DNA of 64,000 nt from Planctomycetota bacterium (GCA_016795285.1 JAEUIC010000028.1:1-64000), one strand, 5' to 3'; numbered from the stretch's first letter, positions 10,020 through 20,356 are shown. Translations and numbers: made by a program. The notes: a model not told the origin generated them from the sequence alone.

Positions 10020-10640
10020 TCACCGCACCTCGACGCGCCGCCCGACGATGCGCAGCCGCCCGGCCGCGAAGAGCGCGATCGCCTCCGGATAGGCGAGGCA
10101 CTCCTGCTCGAAGACGCGCGCGGCGAGCGTGTCGGCCGTGTCCTCGAAGCGGACCGGCACGCAGCGCTGCAGCACGATCGGGCCGCTGTCGTACTGGTCG
10201 TCGGCGAAGTGGACCGTGCAGCCCGAGACCTTGGCGCCCGCGGCGAGCACCGCCTCGTGCACGTGGTGGCCATGCATGCCGGGACCGCCGAAGGCGGGCA
10301 GCAGCGACGGATGGATGTTGAGCACGCGACCGGCGAAGTCGCGCGGCACGCTCCAGAGCTGCAGGAAGCCGGCCATCGCCGCGAGCTCGGTGCGCCACTC
10401 GCGAAGCTGCGCCCCGATCGCCGCGCCGTAGCTCGCCGAGTCGCTGTACGCCTTGCGACGCAGCACGACGGTCGGCACGCCCGCCGCGCGCGCCTTCTCG
10501 ACGCCGCGCACGTCGCCGCGCGAGCTGATCACGCCGACCACTTCGGCGGCGAGCTCTCCCGAGCGGCAGCGCGCCAGCAGGTGGTCGAAGGTGCGACCGG
10601 TCCCGGAGAGGAGGACGGCGAGGCGCAGGCGGCCGCTCAT
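10020..10640 (-). CDS. purN: Phosphoribosylglycinamide formyltransferase
   Basis: A 206-residue enzyme of purine synthesis that formylates GAR from 10-formyl-tetrahydrofolate. The N terminus has LAVLLSGTGRTFDHLL, matching the phosphate-binding loop (GxGSN is altered to GTGRT). The catalytic region LNIHPSLLPAFGGPGMHG contains the conserved Asn and His, and the Asp of SGCTVHFADDQYDSGPI completes the site. The Asn-to-Arg change in the substrate loop is unusual and leaves some doubt about the exact substrate. Its ATG overlaps the stop of the upstream gene by four bases (ATGA), so it is the last gene of a translationally coupled set. Confidence 0.85.
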   Translation of the reverse strand: MSGRLRLAVLLSGTGRTFDHLLARCRSGELAAEVVGVISSRGDVRGVEKARAAGVPTVVLRRKAYSDSASYGAAIGAQLREWRTELAAMAGFLQLWSVPRDFAGRVLNIHPSLLPAFGGPGMHGHHVHEAVLAAGAKVSGCTVHFADDQYDSGPIVLQRCVPVRFEDTADTLAARVFEQECLAYPEAIALFAAGRLRIVGRRVEVR

Positions 10641-11479
10641 CGAGGGAGCTCCGAGTCGGAGGCGGGGAGCGCGCGCAGCGCGTCGAACAGCTCGGGCAGC
10701 AGCGCGGCGAGCCGCGGCAGCAGCGTCGCAGCGCGCGCCGCGAGGAGGCCGGGGTCGGCGATTGGCGTCTCGGCGACCGCGTCGAGCAGCAGGACGATCG
10801 GCAGGAAGGCGAGTCCCTGGTGGCGCGCGGCGACCCACTCGGCGGCGCACCCTTCGGCGACCGCGTCGGCACCGAGGCGGCCGGCGGCGGCGAACTCGGC
10901 GTCGGTCGCGCCGCTCGGCCCGCGTCGGGTGGCGACGATGGCCGGCGCCGCGCCGCCGTGGCGCGCCACCACCGCCGCGAGCGTCGCCCACTCGCGCCCG
11001 CTCGCCGCGCCGCGCAGGTCGGGGTAGCGCGCGCCGAGCGCGGCCGGCTCGAAGTGGCGCAGCGGATCCTCGTCGGAGAGGCGGAGCCAGTCGCGCACCG
11101 GCGCGAGCAGCGGCGGGCGGGCCGTTCCGGCGAGCGCCACGCCGGCCAGCAGATGGAGCGTGCCGCGCAGTCCGAGCGCGCCGGCGATCAGCAGCGGCAG
11201 CGCCTCCTGCAGCGCCGCCGCGCGCGGCAACTCGTCGCGGGGCGCCCGCAGCTCGACGTCGAGCGCCAGCAGCGGTTCGCCCGCGAGCGGGACGACGCGC
11301 GCGAGCAACCGGCCCGCGCCGCGCGGCAGCGCGAGTTCATGGAGCGGCGGCCGCCGGCCGTCGGCGAGCAGGAAGTCGGCGCCGAAGCGCGAGGCGATCG
11401 ACCAGCGCGGCAGCGGCCCCGGCAGCGCGCGTCGCACCGCCGCCGCCGCGCCGTCGACCAGCTCGCGGAGCGGCTCCAT
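10637..11479 (-). CDS. Divergent purine nucleoside phosphorylase-like protein, active site degraded
   Basis: A 280-residue protein whose order of motifs follows trimeric purine nucleoside phosphorylase. LGARYPDLRG matches the GARFPDM region, and RRGPSGATDAEF followed by LGADAV and VAARHQGL matches the GPSYETPAE...GSDAV...HAGM region. However, the phosphate/ribose His-containing loop (GRFHFYEGY in PNP) is replaced by a proline- and arginine-containing segment, and the catalytic SNAA region reads LLLDAVAE, with Asp where PNP has Asn. It is probably a pseudo-enzyme or has a new substrate. It lies between yggU and purN, with one-base and four-base overlaps. Homology is my reading of motif order and needs a profile search. 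Confidence 0.55.
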   Translation of the reverse strand: MEPLRELVDGAAAAVRRALPGPLPRWSIASRFGADFLLADGRRPPLHELALPRGAGRLLARVVPLAGEPLLALDVELRAPRDELPRAAALQEALPLLIAGALGLRGTLHLLAGVALAGTARPPLLAPVRDWLRLSDEDPLRHFEPAALGARYPDLRGAASGREWATLAAVVARHGGAAPAIVATRRGPSGATDAEFAAAGRLGADAVAEGCAAEWVAARHQGLAFLPIVLLLDAVAETPIADPGLLAARAATLLPRLAALLPELFDALRALPASDSELPR

Positions 11480-11796
11480 CAGCGCGTCTCCGCGAGCGCC
11501 GCGGCGAGGCGCGCGGCCGCGACGTCGAGCGGGAGCCCCGCGACGCAGAAGCGCTTGTGGCGGCTCGCCCCGCCGGCCTTCAGCACGACCGCCGCTCGGC
11601 CGACCGCGAGCGCATCGGCCAGCAGCCGCGCGATCGCGGCGTTGGCGGCGCCAGCCTCGGGCGCGGCGGTCGTCTCGATCAGCAGCGTGCCGCCGCGCGC
11701 GCCGATCAGCGCCTCGTGTCGGCCGCGCGGTCGCGCGGTGACCGGCACGACCACTCCGTCGCGGCTCTCCACGAGCGCGAGCGGCGGCTCGCTCAC
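11479..11796 (-). CDS. yggU: DUF167 family protein YggU
   Basis: A 105-residue protein of the UPF0235/DUF167 family. Diagnostic sequences are VVVPVTARPRGRHEALIG, then APEAGAANAAIARLLADAL and VVLKAGGASRHKRFCVAGL. Molecular function is unknown; the gene often sits near yggS, as it does here. The start is a GTG at 11796 that overlaps the TGA of the kinase gene (GTGA). Its own stop overlaps the ATG of the following gene by one base (TGATG). This implies translation coupled to both neighbours. Confidence 0.88.
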   Translation of the reverse strand: MSEPPLALVESRDGVVVPVTARPRGRHEALIGARGGTLLIETTAAPEAGAANAAIARLLADALAVGRAAVVLKAGGASRHKRFCVAGLPLDVAAARLAAALAETR

Positions 11797-14519
11797 TCGC
11801 CCTCGATCCACGGCCGCACCGATTGCACCAGCAGCGTCGCGCCGTGGTCCGTGAGCAGCAGCCGCAGCGCCGCCACGCTGGCGGTCCAGCCGACCGTCGA
11901 GTCGCGCTCGAAGAAGGGGTCGAGCGCGCGCAGCAGCTCCTGATGGGCGAGCTGCTCTGCGCGCGCCCGCGTGCGCAGCGCGAGGGCCGGCTCGGCGTGG
12001 TCGGCGGCGACCTCCTTCAACGCGGCGTCGACGGGATCGGAGAGGAGCGCGGCGGCCGGCGCCGGCAGGCCGCTGCGCGCCTCGTCGCCCCAGCCGACGC
12101 GCGGGTCGTAGCGATCGAGCCGTTGCGCGAGCGGGGCGAGCTCCTCGACCCAGCGCAGCACCTCGACCAGCGTCATCGCGTCGGCGAGGTCGAGGCTCTC
12201 CTGCGGGGTCATCGGGAGGCGCCCGACGAGGAGCTGACGCAGTCCGTCGGCGCTGGCGAAGTCGTGGAACGGCGCCGTCGTCGATGAGGTCGCGCGTCCG
12301 ACCTGCGTCCGCAGCTTGAAGAGCCGCTTGTCGCGCTCGCAGCCGGTCAGCTCGCCGCCGCGCTCGCCACCCGGGACGCGCAGCGGCGGGGCGGCGGACA
12401 GCCGGCCGCCCTCGAGTTCGCTGAAGAAGCGATCGAGCAGCGCCTGGCCGCGGCGGAACGTCTCGGCGAGCGGTGCGAGGCGCGCCTTCGCCGACTCCGT
12501 CTCCATCTCGGCGACCACCTCGTCGATCCGCTGCGCCGCGTCGCCGAAGTCGAGCGCGAGCGCCGCTTGGCGGGTCGGCGCCGCGAGCGCGCGCAGGGCG
12601 CGGGCGCTCTCGCGCGCCAGCACGGCGCGCGTCGACTCGTCGGCTCGTTCGGTGAGGTCGCGCCGCCGCGCCTCGAAATGGTCGACGACGGTGCGGCACT
12701 CCTCGGCGAGCGCGTCGGGGAGGGTGAGTTCGCCGCTCGGGGAGAAGCGCGCCGCGCCATCGCGGCAGAGGCGCGCCGCCTCGCCGAGGTCGCCCGCGGC
12801 CACCGCTGCGTCGATCGCCGCGTCGGCGCGCTGCCGTTCGGCGGCGAGCTTGGCGACCGCCTCGGCGAGCAGCTTCTCGCGCAGCGCCGCAAGCCCGTCG
12901 CGCGTGGCGGCATCGCTCTCGCGCGCCGGATCGAGCGCGTGGGCGGCCACCAGCGCGCGCAGCGGGTCGCCCTGCTGCAGCAGCGTCGCCACGCTCTCGC
13001 GAGCGCCGGCGAGGCGCGCCTCTCGCTGCGCGATCGCCGCCTCCTCCGCGGCGGCCGCCTGCGCCACCGCGTCGTCGATCTCCTGTGCGCGGGCGCGGGC
13101 GCGCTCGCGCTCGGGCACCGTGAGGTAGTCGTACTCGGCGAGCCACGCCGCGAGCGCCTCGCGCAGCGCGCCGCGCTCGCGCGGCTGCTCGTAGAGCTGC
13201 AGGTACTTGCGGACCGCCTCGAGCTCGATGCGCCGCTTGTCGACCTCCGACTTCATCTCGAAGATCTTGAGCTTCTGCGCCTGCGCGTCGGAGGGATCGG
13301 GCTGGATCACCACGGCCGGCGGTTCGCGCAGCGCGACGATGATGGCGACGGCCACCGCGAGCACCGCGACGGCGATGGCCGCGACGAGCGCCTTGGTGCG
13401 GCCCGGCCGGCGCAGCAGCTCGAGCGCCTCGCGCAGCTCCTTGGCGCTCGCGAAGCGCTCGTCGGGGTTCTTTTTCAGCATTCGGTGGACGAGCGCGGCC
13501 ACCTTCTCGGGCACGTCGGGGTTCTGCTCGCGCAGCGGCTGCGGCTCGTCGCGGACCGCCTTGCGGATGATCTCCTCGGCCGAGGCGCCGGTGAAGACGG
13601 TCCGCCCGGCGAGCATCCGGTACATCGTCGCGCCGAGCGAGTAGATGTCGGAGCGGATGTCGATGTCGCGGCGCAGCGCCTGCTCGGGCGAGATGAAGTG
13701 GGGGGTGCCGAGGATCGGCTGCCCCTTGGTGTCGGCGCTGCTCTTCAGCGAGAGCGCGAGGCCGAGGTCGGCGACGCGCACGCGGCCGTCCTCGGCGAGC
13801 ATCAGGTTGTCGGGCTTGATGTCGCGATGGACGATGCCGCGCAGCTCGGCGTACTCGAGCGCCTGCGCCGCCTCGTGGGCGATGCGCAGCGCCTCGGGGA
13901 CGTCGAGGCGCCCCGCCTCGCGCAAGCGATCCTCGAGGCTGCCGCCGCGCACGTACTCCATCGAGTAGTAGAAGGTGTCGCCTTCCTGCCCGACGTCGTA
14001 GACCTGCACGATGTGCGGATGGTTCAGCTGGCCGGCGGCGCGCGCCTCGCGGAAGAACTGCTCGACGAAGCTCTTGTCCTTCACGAGCTCGGGCGAGAGC
14101 ACCTTGAAGGCGACCTCGCGGTCGAGCGAGATCTGGATCGCGCGGTAGACGGTGCCCATGCCGCCGCGGCCGACGCGCTCGAGCAGCCGGTAGCCGCCGA
14201 GCGTCTTCTCCTGCTTCGCCTTGGCGAGGCTCTCGTCGAGGAAGGTCAGCACCGCGTCGCCGAGCTGCAGCTTGTCGCCCGGCTTCAACTCGACCTGCGA
14301 GACGCGCTGGTCGTTGAGGAAGATGCCGTTCAGGCTGTCGAGGTCCTTCGCGTAGTAGGCCCCCTTGAACTCCTTCACCCGGCAGTGCTGGCGCGATACG
14401 AGGTCGCCGTGCAACACGAGGTCGCACTGCGGGTCGCGCCCGAGCGTGTAGGTGCCGCCCGGCTTCAGCTCGAAGCCGGTTCCCTTGTTCGGGCCGTTCT
14501 CGATCAGGAAGGTCGCCAC
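11793..14519 (-). CDS. FHA-domain Ser/Thr protein kinase with a membrane segment and long C-terminal domain
   Basis: A 908-residue Hanks-type kinase. An FHA phosphopeptide-binding domain occupies residues 1-95 (GRDP at 27, SRQH at 42, SLNG at 62). The kinase domain covers 110-368, with glycine loop GRGGMG, K139, HRDIKPDN (D233) and DLG at 251 in place of DFG. A single membrane helix lies at about 377-397. The remaining 500 residues are Ala/Arg/Glu-rich and probably long helices outside the membrane. FHA domain and kinase in one chain suggest self-recruitment to phosphorylated partners. It follows yggS by 57 bases and overlaps yggU. Input signal and substrates are unknown. Confidence 0.92.
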   Translation of the reverse strand: MATFLIENGPNKGTGFELKPGGTYTLGRDPQCDLVLHGDLVSRQHCRVKEFKGAYYAKDLDSLNGIFLNDQRVSQVELKPGDKLQLGDAVLTFLDESLAKAKQEKTLGGYRLLERVGRGGMGTVYRAIQISLDREVAFKVLSPELVKDKSFVEQFFREARAAGQLNHPHIVQVYDVGQEGDTFYYSMEYVRGGSLEDRLREAGRLDVPEALRIAHEAAQALEYAELRGIVHRDIKPDNLMLAEDGRVRVADLGLALSLKSSADTKGQPILGTPHFISPEQALRRDIDIRSDIYSLGATMYRMLAGRTVFTGASAEEIIRKAVRDEPQPLREQNPDVPEKVAALVHRMLKKNPDERFASAKELREALELLRRPGRTKALVAAIAVAVLAVAVAIIVALREPPAVVIQPDPSDAQAQKLKIFEMKSEVDKRRIELEAVRKYLQLYEQPRERGALREALAAWLAEYDYLTVPERERARARAQEIDDAVAQAAAAEEAAIAQREARLAGARESVATLLQQGDPLRALVAAHALDPARESDAATRDGLAALREKLLAEAVAKLAAERQRADAAIDAAVAAGDLGEAARLCRDGAARFSPSGELTLPDALAEECRTVVDHFEARRRDLTERADESTRAVLARESARALRALAAPTRQAALALDFGDAAQRIDEVVAEMETESAKARLAPLAETFRRGQALLDRFFSELEGGRLSAAPPLRVPGGERGGELTGCERDKRLFKLRTQVGRATSSTTAPFHDFASADGLRQLLVGRLPMTPQESLDLADAMTLVEVLRWVEELAPLAQRLDRYDPRVGWGDEARSGLPAPAAALLSDPVDAALKEVAADHAEPALALRTRARAEQLAHQELLRALDPFFERDSTVGWTASVAALRLLLTDHGATLLVQSVRPWIEGE

Positions 14520-14576
14520 TCGATCAGGACTCCCAAGCTCGGCGGGCGCGAGCGCTGCTGGCGCAGGCGCGGGAAG

Positions 14577-15299
14577 CTAGCAAGCGTCGTCGTCGCGAAA
14601 GAGCGCCGAACCGACGCGGACCAGGGTCGCCCCCTCCTCGATCGCGACCTCGAAGTCGCCCGACATTCCCATCGAGAGGCCGGAGGAGCGGTCCGGAAGC
14701 GCGCCGCCGCGCCGCAGCTCGAGCGACAGCTCGCGCAGCGCCGCGAACCAGGGACGCGCGGCCTCGGGCGACTCGGAATAGGGGGCGAGCGCCATCAAGC
14801 CACGCAGCTCGAGCGCCGGGGTCGCGACGATCGCCGCGGCGAGCGCGGCCGCGCCGGACGGCGCGCAGCCGTGCTTCTGCGCCTCGCCGGCGATGTTCAC
14901 CTGGAGCCACACCGGGAGGCGCTGCCCGGTGGGGGCGAGCGCTTCCGCGAGCAGCGGCACCAACGCGGCGCGATCGAGCGCGTGGAACTCCGCCGCGGCG
15001 CGCATCGCCGCCTTCACCTTGTTGCTCTGGAGCGGTCCGATCAGGTGCCAGCGCCCCTGCGCGAGCAGCTCCGGCGGTCGCGCCAGCAGCGGCTGCACGC
15101 GGTTCTCGGCGAGCTGCCGCAGCCCGAGTTCGAGGGCGGCCGCCACCGTCGCGTCGTCCTGCTGCTTCACGACGGCGAGGAGTTCGACGGCCGCCGCCGG
15201 GCGACCCGATCGGCCGGCGGCGGCAGCGATGCGCCTCTGCACGGCGGCGATCCGGCCGGCCAGCGCCTCCCTCGAGCCTTGATTCGTCGGGCGATCCAC
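14577..15299 (-). CDS. yggS: YggS family pyridoxal-phosphate homeostasis protein
   Basis: A 240-residue PLP-binding TIM-barrel protein (PLPBP/YggS) that keeps the level of free pyridoxal phosphate in balance and has no known catalytic activity. LLAVVKQ contains the Schiff-base lysine, AENRVQ and HLIGPLQSNKVK are family signatures, and LSMGMSGDFEVAIEEGATLVRVGSALF is the phosphate-binding end. I chose the GTG at 15299 because AGGA lies seven bases upstream and the family starts here; the frame is open further upstream. It is probably the first gene of the run yggS, kinase, yggU, PNP-like, purN. Confidence 0.9.
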   Translation of the reverse strand: MDRPTNQGSREALAGRIAAVQRRIAAAAGRSGRPAAAVELLAVVKQQDDATVAAALELGLRQLAENRVQPLLARPPELLAQGRWHLIGPLQSNKVKAAMRAAAEFHALDRAALVPLLAEALAPTGQRLPVWLQVNIAGEAQKHGCAPSGAAALAAAIVATPALELRGLMALAPYSESPEAARPWFAALRELSLELRRGGALPDRSSGLSMGMSGDFEVAIEEGATLVRVGSALFRDDDAC

Positions 15300-15405
15300 C
15301 GGATCATCCTGCGCCTTCCGCGCCCCCGTTACCCCGTCCCCGTGGCGGGGGTACGAGCGGCGCTCCTCCGCAGTGCTTCTCCACCATATGGCTCCGAGGC
15401 TCTCC

Positions 15406-16563
15406 ATGTCACTTGCGCGCCCCGCAGCTCTGGTCCTGCTCGCCCTCGCGTCCGCCTGCGCCTCCGGCCCCGCCGACGGCACGGTCGGCGCCCGTCCGTC
15501 GCGCGAGGCGATGACGGCGACGATCGACTCGCTGATCGCCGGCGGCCGCTTCGACAGCGAGCTGTGGCGGCTGAACCTCTCCGAGCGATTCGGCTCGGCC
15601 GTCATGGCGAGCCGCCTGACGGTCGACGGCGACCTGCTGCTCGTCGAGGACTCGAACTCCACGATCCACGCCATCGATCGCGCGCAGGGCGCCCACCGCT
15701 GGTTCATCGACCTCGACGACCCGACCACGCAGGTCGCGGGCGGCACCGAGTCGACCATCACCTTCGTCGCCACCGATGACGCGACGGCGGTGTCGCGCAG
15801 CCGCGGCGCCCGCCTGATGGGCACCGACGCCGCGCCGCGGAGCAGCGAGCACCTCGACTTCTTCCCGTCGGGTCGCGCGGTGGCGGTCGGCGACTCGCTC
15901 TACGTCGGTCGCCTCGCGCCGATGTCGCTGCAGGCGATCGACCTCACGGCCGGCCACGCGGGTTGGTCCTACGCGACCTCGAGCCCGGTGATCGACTCGG
16001 TGGTCTACGGCGACGGGCCGATCGCGCAGATCCTCTCGCTCACCGAGGACGGGCTGCTCTTCTCGCTGCCGCCGCGCGCGGCCAACGAGAGCGCGTGGGC
16101 GCCGAAGGAGAACTGGTACCGCCGCCTCGCGGGCACGCGCGCCGCGACGCCGCTCGCGCTCCTCGGGGACCACCTCGTCTTCGGCGCGGCGAACGGCTTC
16201 CTCTACGACGTCGACGCCCGCAACGGCACCGTCCGCTTCAAGGTGGCGCTCGACGGCAGCTTCGGCGGCCAAGAGGCGACGCTGACCAGCGACGCCGCCT
16301 ACCAGCGCGTGGACGACGGCGTGGTCGCGGTCGAACTCGGCGGCGGCAACGTGCTCTGGACGCTGCCGGGTGCGAAGCGGGTGGTGTCGCGGGTCGGCGA
16401 GCGGGTCTACGCGGAGCTCGCGAGCGGCGAGATCGCGGTGGTGGCCGCTGCCACGGGCGCCGAGCTGGCGCGCTTCCCGGTCGCGGGCCTCACGCTCCCG
16501 ACCATCCAGGGCGGCGGCATGGTGATCGGCAGCGACGGGACCAACGTCTTCGCCCTGAAGTGA
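15406..16563 (+). CDS. PQQ-repeat beta-propeller lipoprotein
   Basis: A 385-residue exported protein. The N terminus has a lipoprotein signal (LLALASAC, lipobox Cys about residue 20), so it should be membrane-anchored. The mature part is a seven- or eight-bladed propeller with repeats such as LLVEDSNSTIHAIDRAQGAHRW, VFGAANGFLYDVDARNGT and WTLPGAKRVV, as in BamB-like PQQ-binding repeat proteins. No PQQ-dependent dehydrogenase residues were recognised, so a structural role is likelier. The ATG at 15406 has GAGG six bases upstream. An in-frame ATG at 15388 is less likely. It converges on tilS with a strong hairpin between them. Confidence 0.78.
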   Translation: MSLARPAALVLLALASACASGPADGTVGARPSREAMTATIDSLIAGGRFDSELWRLNLSERFGSAVMASRLTVDGDLLLVEDSNSTIHAIDRAQGAHRWFIDLDDPTTQVAGGTESTITFVATDDATAVSRSRGARLMGTDAAPRSSEHLDFFPSGRAVAVGDSLYVGRLAPMSLQAIDLTAGHAGWSYATSSPVIDSVVYGDGPIAQILSLTEDGLLFSLPPRAANESAWAPKENWYRRLAGTRAATPLALLGDHLVFGAANGFLYDVDARNGTVRFKVALDGSFGGQEATLTSDAAYQRVDDGVVAVELGGGNVLWTLPGAKRVVSRVGERVYAELASGEIAVVAAATGAELARFPVAGLTLPTIQGGGMVIGSDGTNVFALK

Positions 16564-16603
16564 GGTCGGCGGCGCGCCCCGCGCGCGTTCCAGCGATGAC
16601 TCC

Positions 16604-16633
16604 GCGGCCGCGTCGAGCGATCGACGCGGCCGC
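16604..16633. terminator. Perfect hairpin between convergent genes
   Basis: A perfect 13-bp stem (16604-16616 with 16621-16633, GCGGCCGCGTCGA) closes a four-base GCGA loop. It sits between the stop of the PQQ lipoprotein gene and the stop of tilS and can terminate both. It is followed by TTCCGATT on the plus strand. Confidence 0.6.
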
Positions 16634-16653
16634 TTCCGATTCCGGCCGAGCGC

Positions 16654-17991
16654 TCACGTCAGCGCGGGCGGGAGCCCGGTGCAGTGGACGAGGACGCCGC
16701 ACGCGGCGCCGCGCGATCGGCCGTGCAGCAGCTCTTCCGGCGGACGCGGCGGCGGCGAGAGTCCGGGCACCCAGGCGATCGCGCCCGCCTCCAGCACCAC
16801 GGGCCAGCAGCTGCGCTCGTACCACGGTCGCGCGGCGGCGCGCTCCTGCAGCCGATCGCCCGCTGCGAGGGAGCGCCAGCTCAACCGCGACGCGTCGGCG
16901 AACCAGGCGGTCGTGATGGAGTCGCCGGTTCGCAGCGATGGCCGTTGCTCGAGGAGCGGTGGCGTCGCCACGACCAGCTCGAACGCGTAGCGCGCGCCGC
17001 GGGGTGTGGTGCGACCGAGCAGCAGCGGAGCGGCGGCGAAGGGAGGCGAGCGGCGCTCCGGGGCGGCGATGCCGAGCGTCCCGCCGGCCCGCGCGAAGTG
17101 CAGCGTGTCGAGCGCGAACTCGCCGTGCGGCGCGTCGGCTGCGAGGAAGCGCGCCAGCCCCGCGAGCTCGGCGCCACGGCGGCGCGGCGGGGCGACCCCG
17201 AGCGCGGCCGCGCCCGCGTCGAGCAGCGCGGGCAGGAGCGGCGCCGGCCAACGTCGGACGCGCGCGGCATCGAGATGGAGCAGCGCTTCGACGGCGCCGC
17301 ACGCTGCCGTCGCCAGGAGTGCTTCGGCGGCCGCGTCGATGCGCTGCAGCGCGCGCGCGGCGAGTCCGTGGAGGCGATCGAGGCGCGCGACCAGCGGATC
17401 GCCGGCGGCCGCCAGCTCGGGCAGCAGGCGATGGCGCCAGCGGTTGCGCGCGTAGCGGCAGTCGGCGTTGCTGGCGTCCTCGGACCACGCGATGCCGCGC
17501 GCGCGCAGTTGCTCGCGCAACGCGGCGGGCTCCGCGTCGAGCAGCGGCCGCCAGAGCCACCGCTCCGCCAGCGGGCGCAACGGCGCCATGCCGCGCAGCG
17601 CCGCGAGTCCGCCGCCGCGCGCCAACTGCAGCAGCTGCGTCTCGCGCCGATCGCCGGCGTGGTGGCCGGTCGCGATCAACGGCAGCGCGCGGCGGCGCGC
17701 CACGGCGAGCAGCGCGTCGTAGCGAGCGGCGCGTGCCCACGCCTCGTCGCCGATCCGCTCGGGCGGCGGCGTCACGGCGAGCGCCTCGAACGTCGCGCCG
17801 AGGCGCGCCGCGAGCGCTGCGACCTGCGCCTCCTCGACGGCGCGCTCGGCAGGCCGCCAGCCGTGGTCGACGCGCACGCAGTGGAGCGGCCCGACCCTTG
17901 CATCGGCGAGGCGCAGCGCGAGCGCGGTCGAGTCGGCGCCGGCGGAGCAGGCGACCACCACGCCGCCGGAGCGCGGCGGGATCAGCGGCAC
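16654..17991 (-). CDS. tilS: tRNA(Ile)-lysidine synthetase
   Basis: A 445-residue enzyme that converts C34 of the tRNA-Ile CAU anticodon to lysidine so that AUA is read as isoleucine. The PP-loop is ACSAGADSTAL (family SGGxDS, with the second Gly changed to Ala), followed by VRVDHGWRP and ATGHHAGDRRETQLLQLARGGGL, all diagnostic. The long C-terminal region (TilS substrate-binding and C domains) is present. GTG at 17991 is chosen because GGAGG lies about seven bases upstream; the frame remains open far beyond. It is divergent from gap. Confidence 0.87.
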   Translation of the reverse strand: MPLIPPRSGGVVVACSAGADSTALALRLADARVGPLHCVRVDHGWRPAERAVEEAQVAALAARLGATFEALAVTPPPERIGDEAWARAARYDALLAVARRRALPLIATGHHAGDRRETQLLQLARGGGLAALRGMAPLRPLAERWLWRPLLDAEPAALREQLRARGIAWSEDASNADCRYARNRWRHRLLPELAAAGDPLVARLDRLHGLAARALQRIDAAAEALLATAACGAVEALLHLDAARVRRWPAPLLPALLDAGAAALGVAPPRRRGAELAGLARFLAADAPHGEFALDTLHFARAGGTLGIAAPERRSPPFAAAPLLLGRTTPRGARYAFELVVATPPLLEQRPSLRTGDSITTAWFADASRLSWRSLAAGDRLQERAAARPWYERSCWPVVLEAGAIAWVPGLSPPPRPPEELLHGRSRGAACGVLVHCTGLPPALT

Positions 17992-18120
17992 CGATTTCCC
18001 TCCGGCACCGACGCTGCGGCCCGCGCCGGATTCCACGGGGTGCGGGTACGCTCGCGCCCCTTCCTTGCCGGCGCCGATCGGGCGTCGCCGGCGCACAAGT
18101 GACCCTGGAGAAGGCGCGTC

Positions 18121-19128
<1,008 letters not shown>

Positions 19129-19141
19129 GGGCGGGCCGGCC

Positions 19142-20356
19142 ATGCGCTTCCAGCGGATCGACGATCTCGACGTGAAGGGGCGGCGCGTCTTCGTGCGCGT
19201 CGATTTCAACGTGCCGCTCGAAGCGCAGGCCGACGGCCGGCAGCGGATCACCGAGGACAGCCGCATCGTGGCGGCGGTGCCGACGATCCGCGAGCTCGTG
19301 CAGCGCGGCGCGAAGGTGGTGCTGGCGTCGCATCTCGGCCGGCCGAAGAAGGGGCCGACCGAGGAGCTGCGCCTCGCGCCGTGCGCCGCGCGCCTCGCCG
19401 AGCTGCTCGGCAAGCCGGTCGCCGCGCTGAAGCAGTGCATCGGCGCCGAGGTCGACGCGGCGCTGGCGAGGATGCAGCCGGGCGACGTCGTCCTGCTGGA
19501 GAACGTCCGCTTCCACCCCGAGGAGGAGGCGGGCGACGCCGCCTTCGCGGCCAAGCTGAAGAACGGCTGCGAGCTCTACGTGAACGACGCGTTCGGGACG
19601 GCGCACCGCGCCCACGCCAGCGTCACCGGCGTGGCGGCGCTGCTGCCGGCGAAGGCGCGGGCGGCGGGTCGGCTGATGGAAGCGGAGATGAAGGCGCTCG
19701 CGCGCCTGCTTGCCGACATCCAGCGGCCGTTCGTCGCCGTGCTCGGCGGCGCCAAGGTCTCCGACAAGATCAAGGTGGTCGACAACCTGCTCGACAAGGT
19801 CGACGCGCTGCTGATCGGCGGCGGCATGGCCTACACCTTCCTCGCCGCGCAGGGGCGCGCCATCGGCTCGAGCAAGTGCGAGAAGGACAAGCTCGACGTC
19901 GCGCGCGCGGCGCTCGCCAAGGCGGCGACGAAGAAGGTGCGGATCGTCCTGCCGATCGACCACGTGGCGGCGACAGGCTTCGACGAGAAGCTGCCGGCCG
20001 AGGCGGTGGCCGGCGTCGACGTGCCGGAAGGGCGGATGGGACTCGACATCGGGCCGAAGTCGGCCGCGCTCTTCGCCAAGGATCTCGCGGCGGCGAAGAC
20101 GATCGTCTGGAACGGGCCGCTCGGCGTCTTCGAGTGGAAGGCGTACGAGAACGGCAGCAAGGCGGTCGCCGAGGCGATCGCGGCGGCGACCAAGGCGGGC
20201 GCGACCACGGTGGTGGGCGGCGGCGACTCCGTCGCGGTGATCGAGCAGTTCGGCCTGCAGGGGCGCTACAGCCACGTCTCCACCGGCGGCGGCGCCTTCC
20301 TCGAGGCGCTCGAAGGAAGCGTGCTGCCGGGCATCCAGGCGCTGCTGCTCGACTGA
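19142..20356 (+). CDS. pgk: Phosphoglycerate kinase
   Basis: A 404-residue kinase that transfers phosphate from 1,3-bisphosphoglycerate to ADP. Signature FVRVDFNVPL starts the N domain, followed by SHLGRPKK, LLENVRFHPEEE, VNDAFGTAHR and AVLGGAKVSDKI. The C domain carries WNGPLGVFE and the nucleotide-binding VVGGGDSVAV and STGGGAFLE. Length fits the family. It lies 13 bases after gap with GAGGGCGGG before its start, and the order gap-pgk is the common glycolytic operon. Confidence 0.97.
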   Translation: MRFQRIDDLDVKGRRVFVRVDFNVPLEAQADGRQRITEDSRIVAAVPTIRELVQRGAKVVLASHLGRPKKGPTEELRLAPCAARLAELLGKPVAALKQCIGAEVDAALARMQPGDVVLLENVRFHPEEEAGDAAFAAKLKNGCELYVNDAFGTAHRAHASVTGVAALLPAKARAAGRLMEAEMKALARLLADIQRPFVAVLGGAKVSDKIKVVDNLLDKVDALLIGGGMAYTFLAAQGRAIGSSKCEKDKLDVARAALAKAATKKVRIVLPIDHVAATGFDEKLPAEAVAGVDVPEGRMGLDIGPKSAALFAKDLAAAKTIVWNGPLGVFEWKAYENGSKAVAEAIAAATKAGATTVVGGGDSVAVIEQFGLQGRYSHVSTGGGAFLEALEGSVLPGIQALLLD

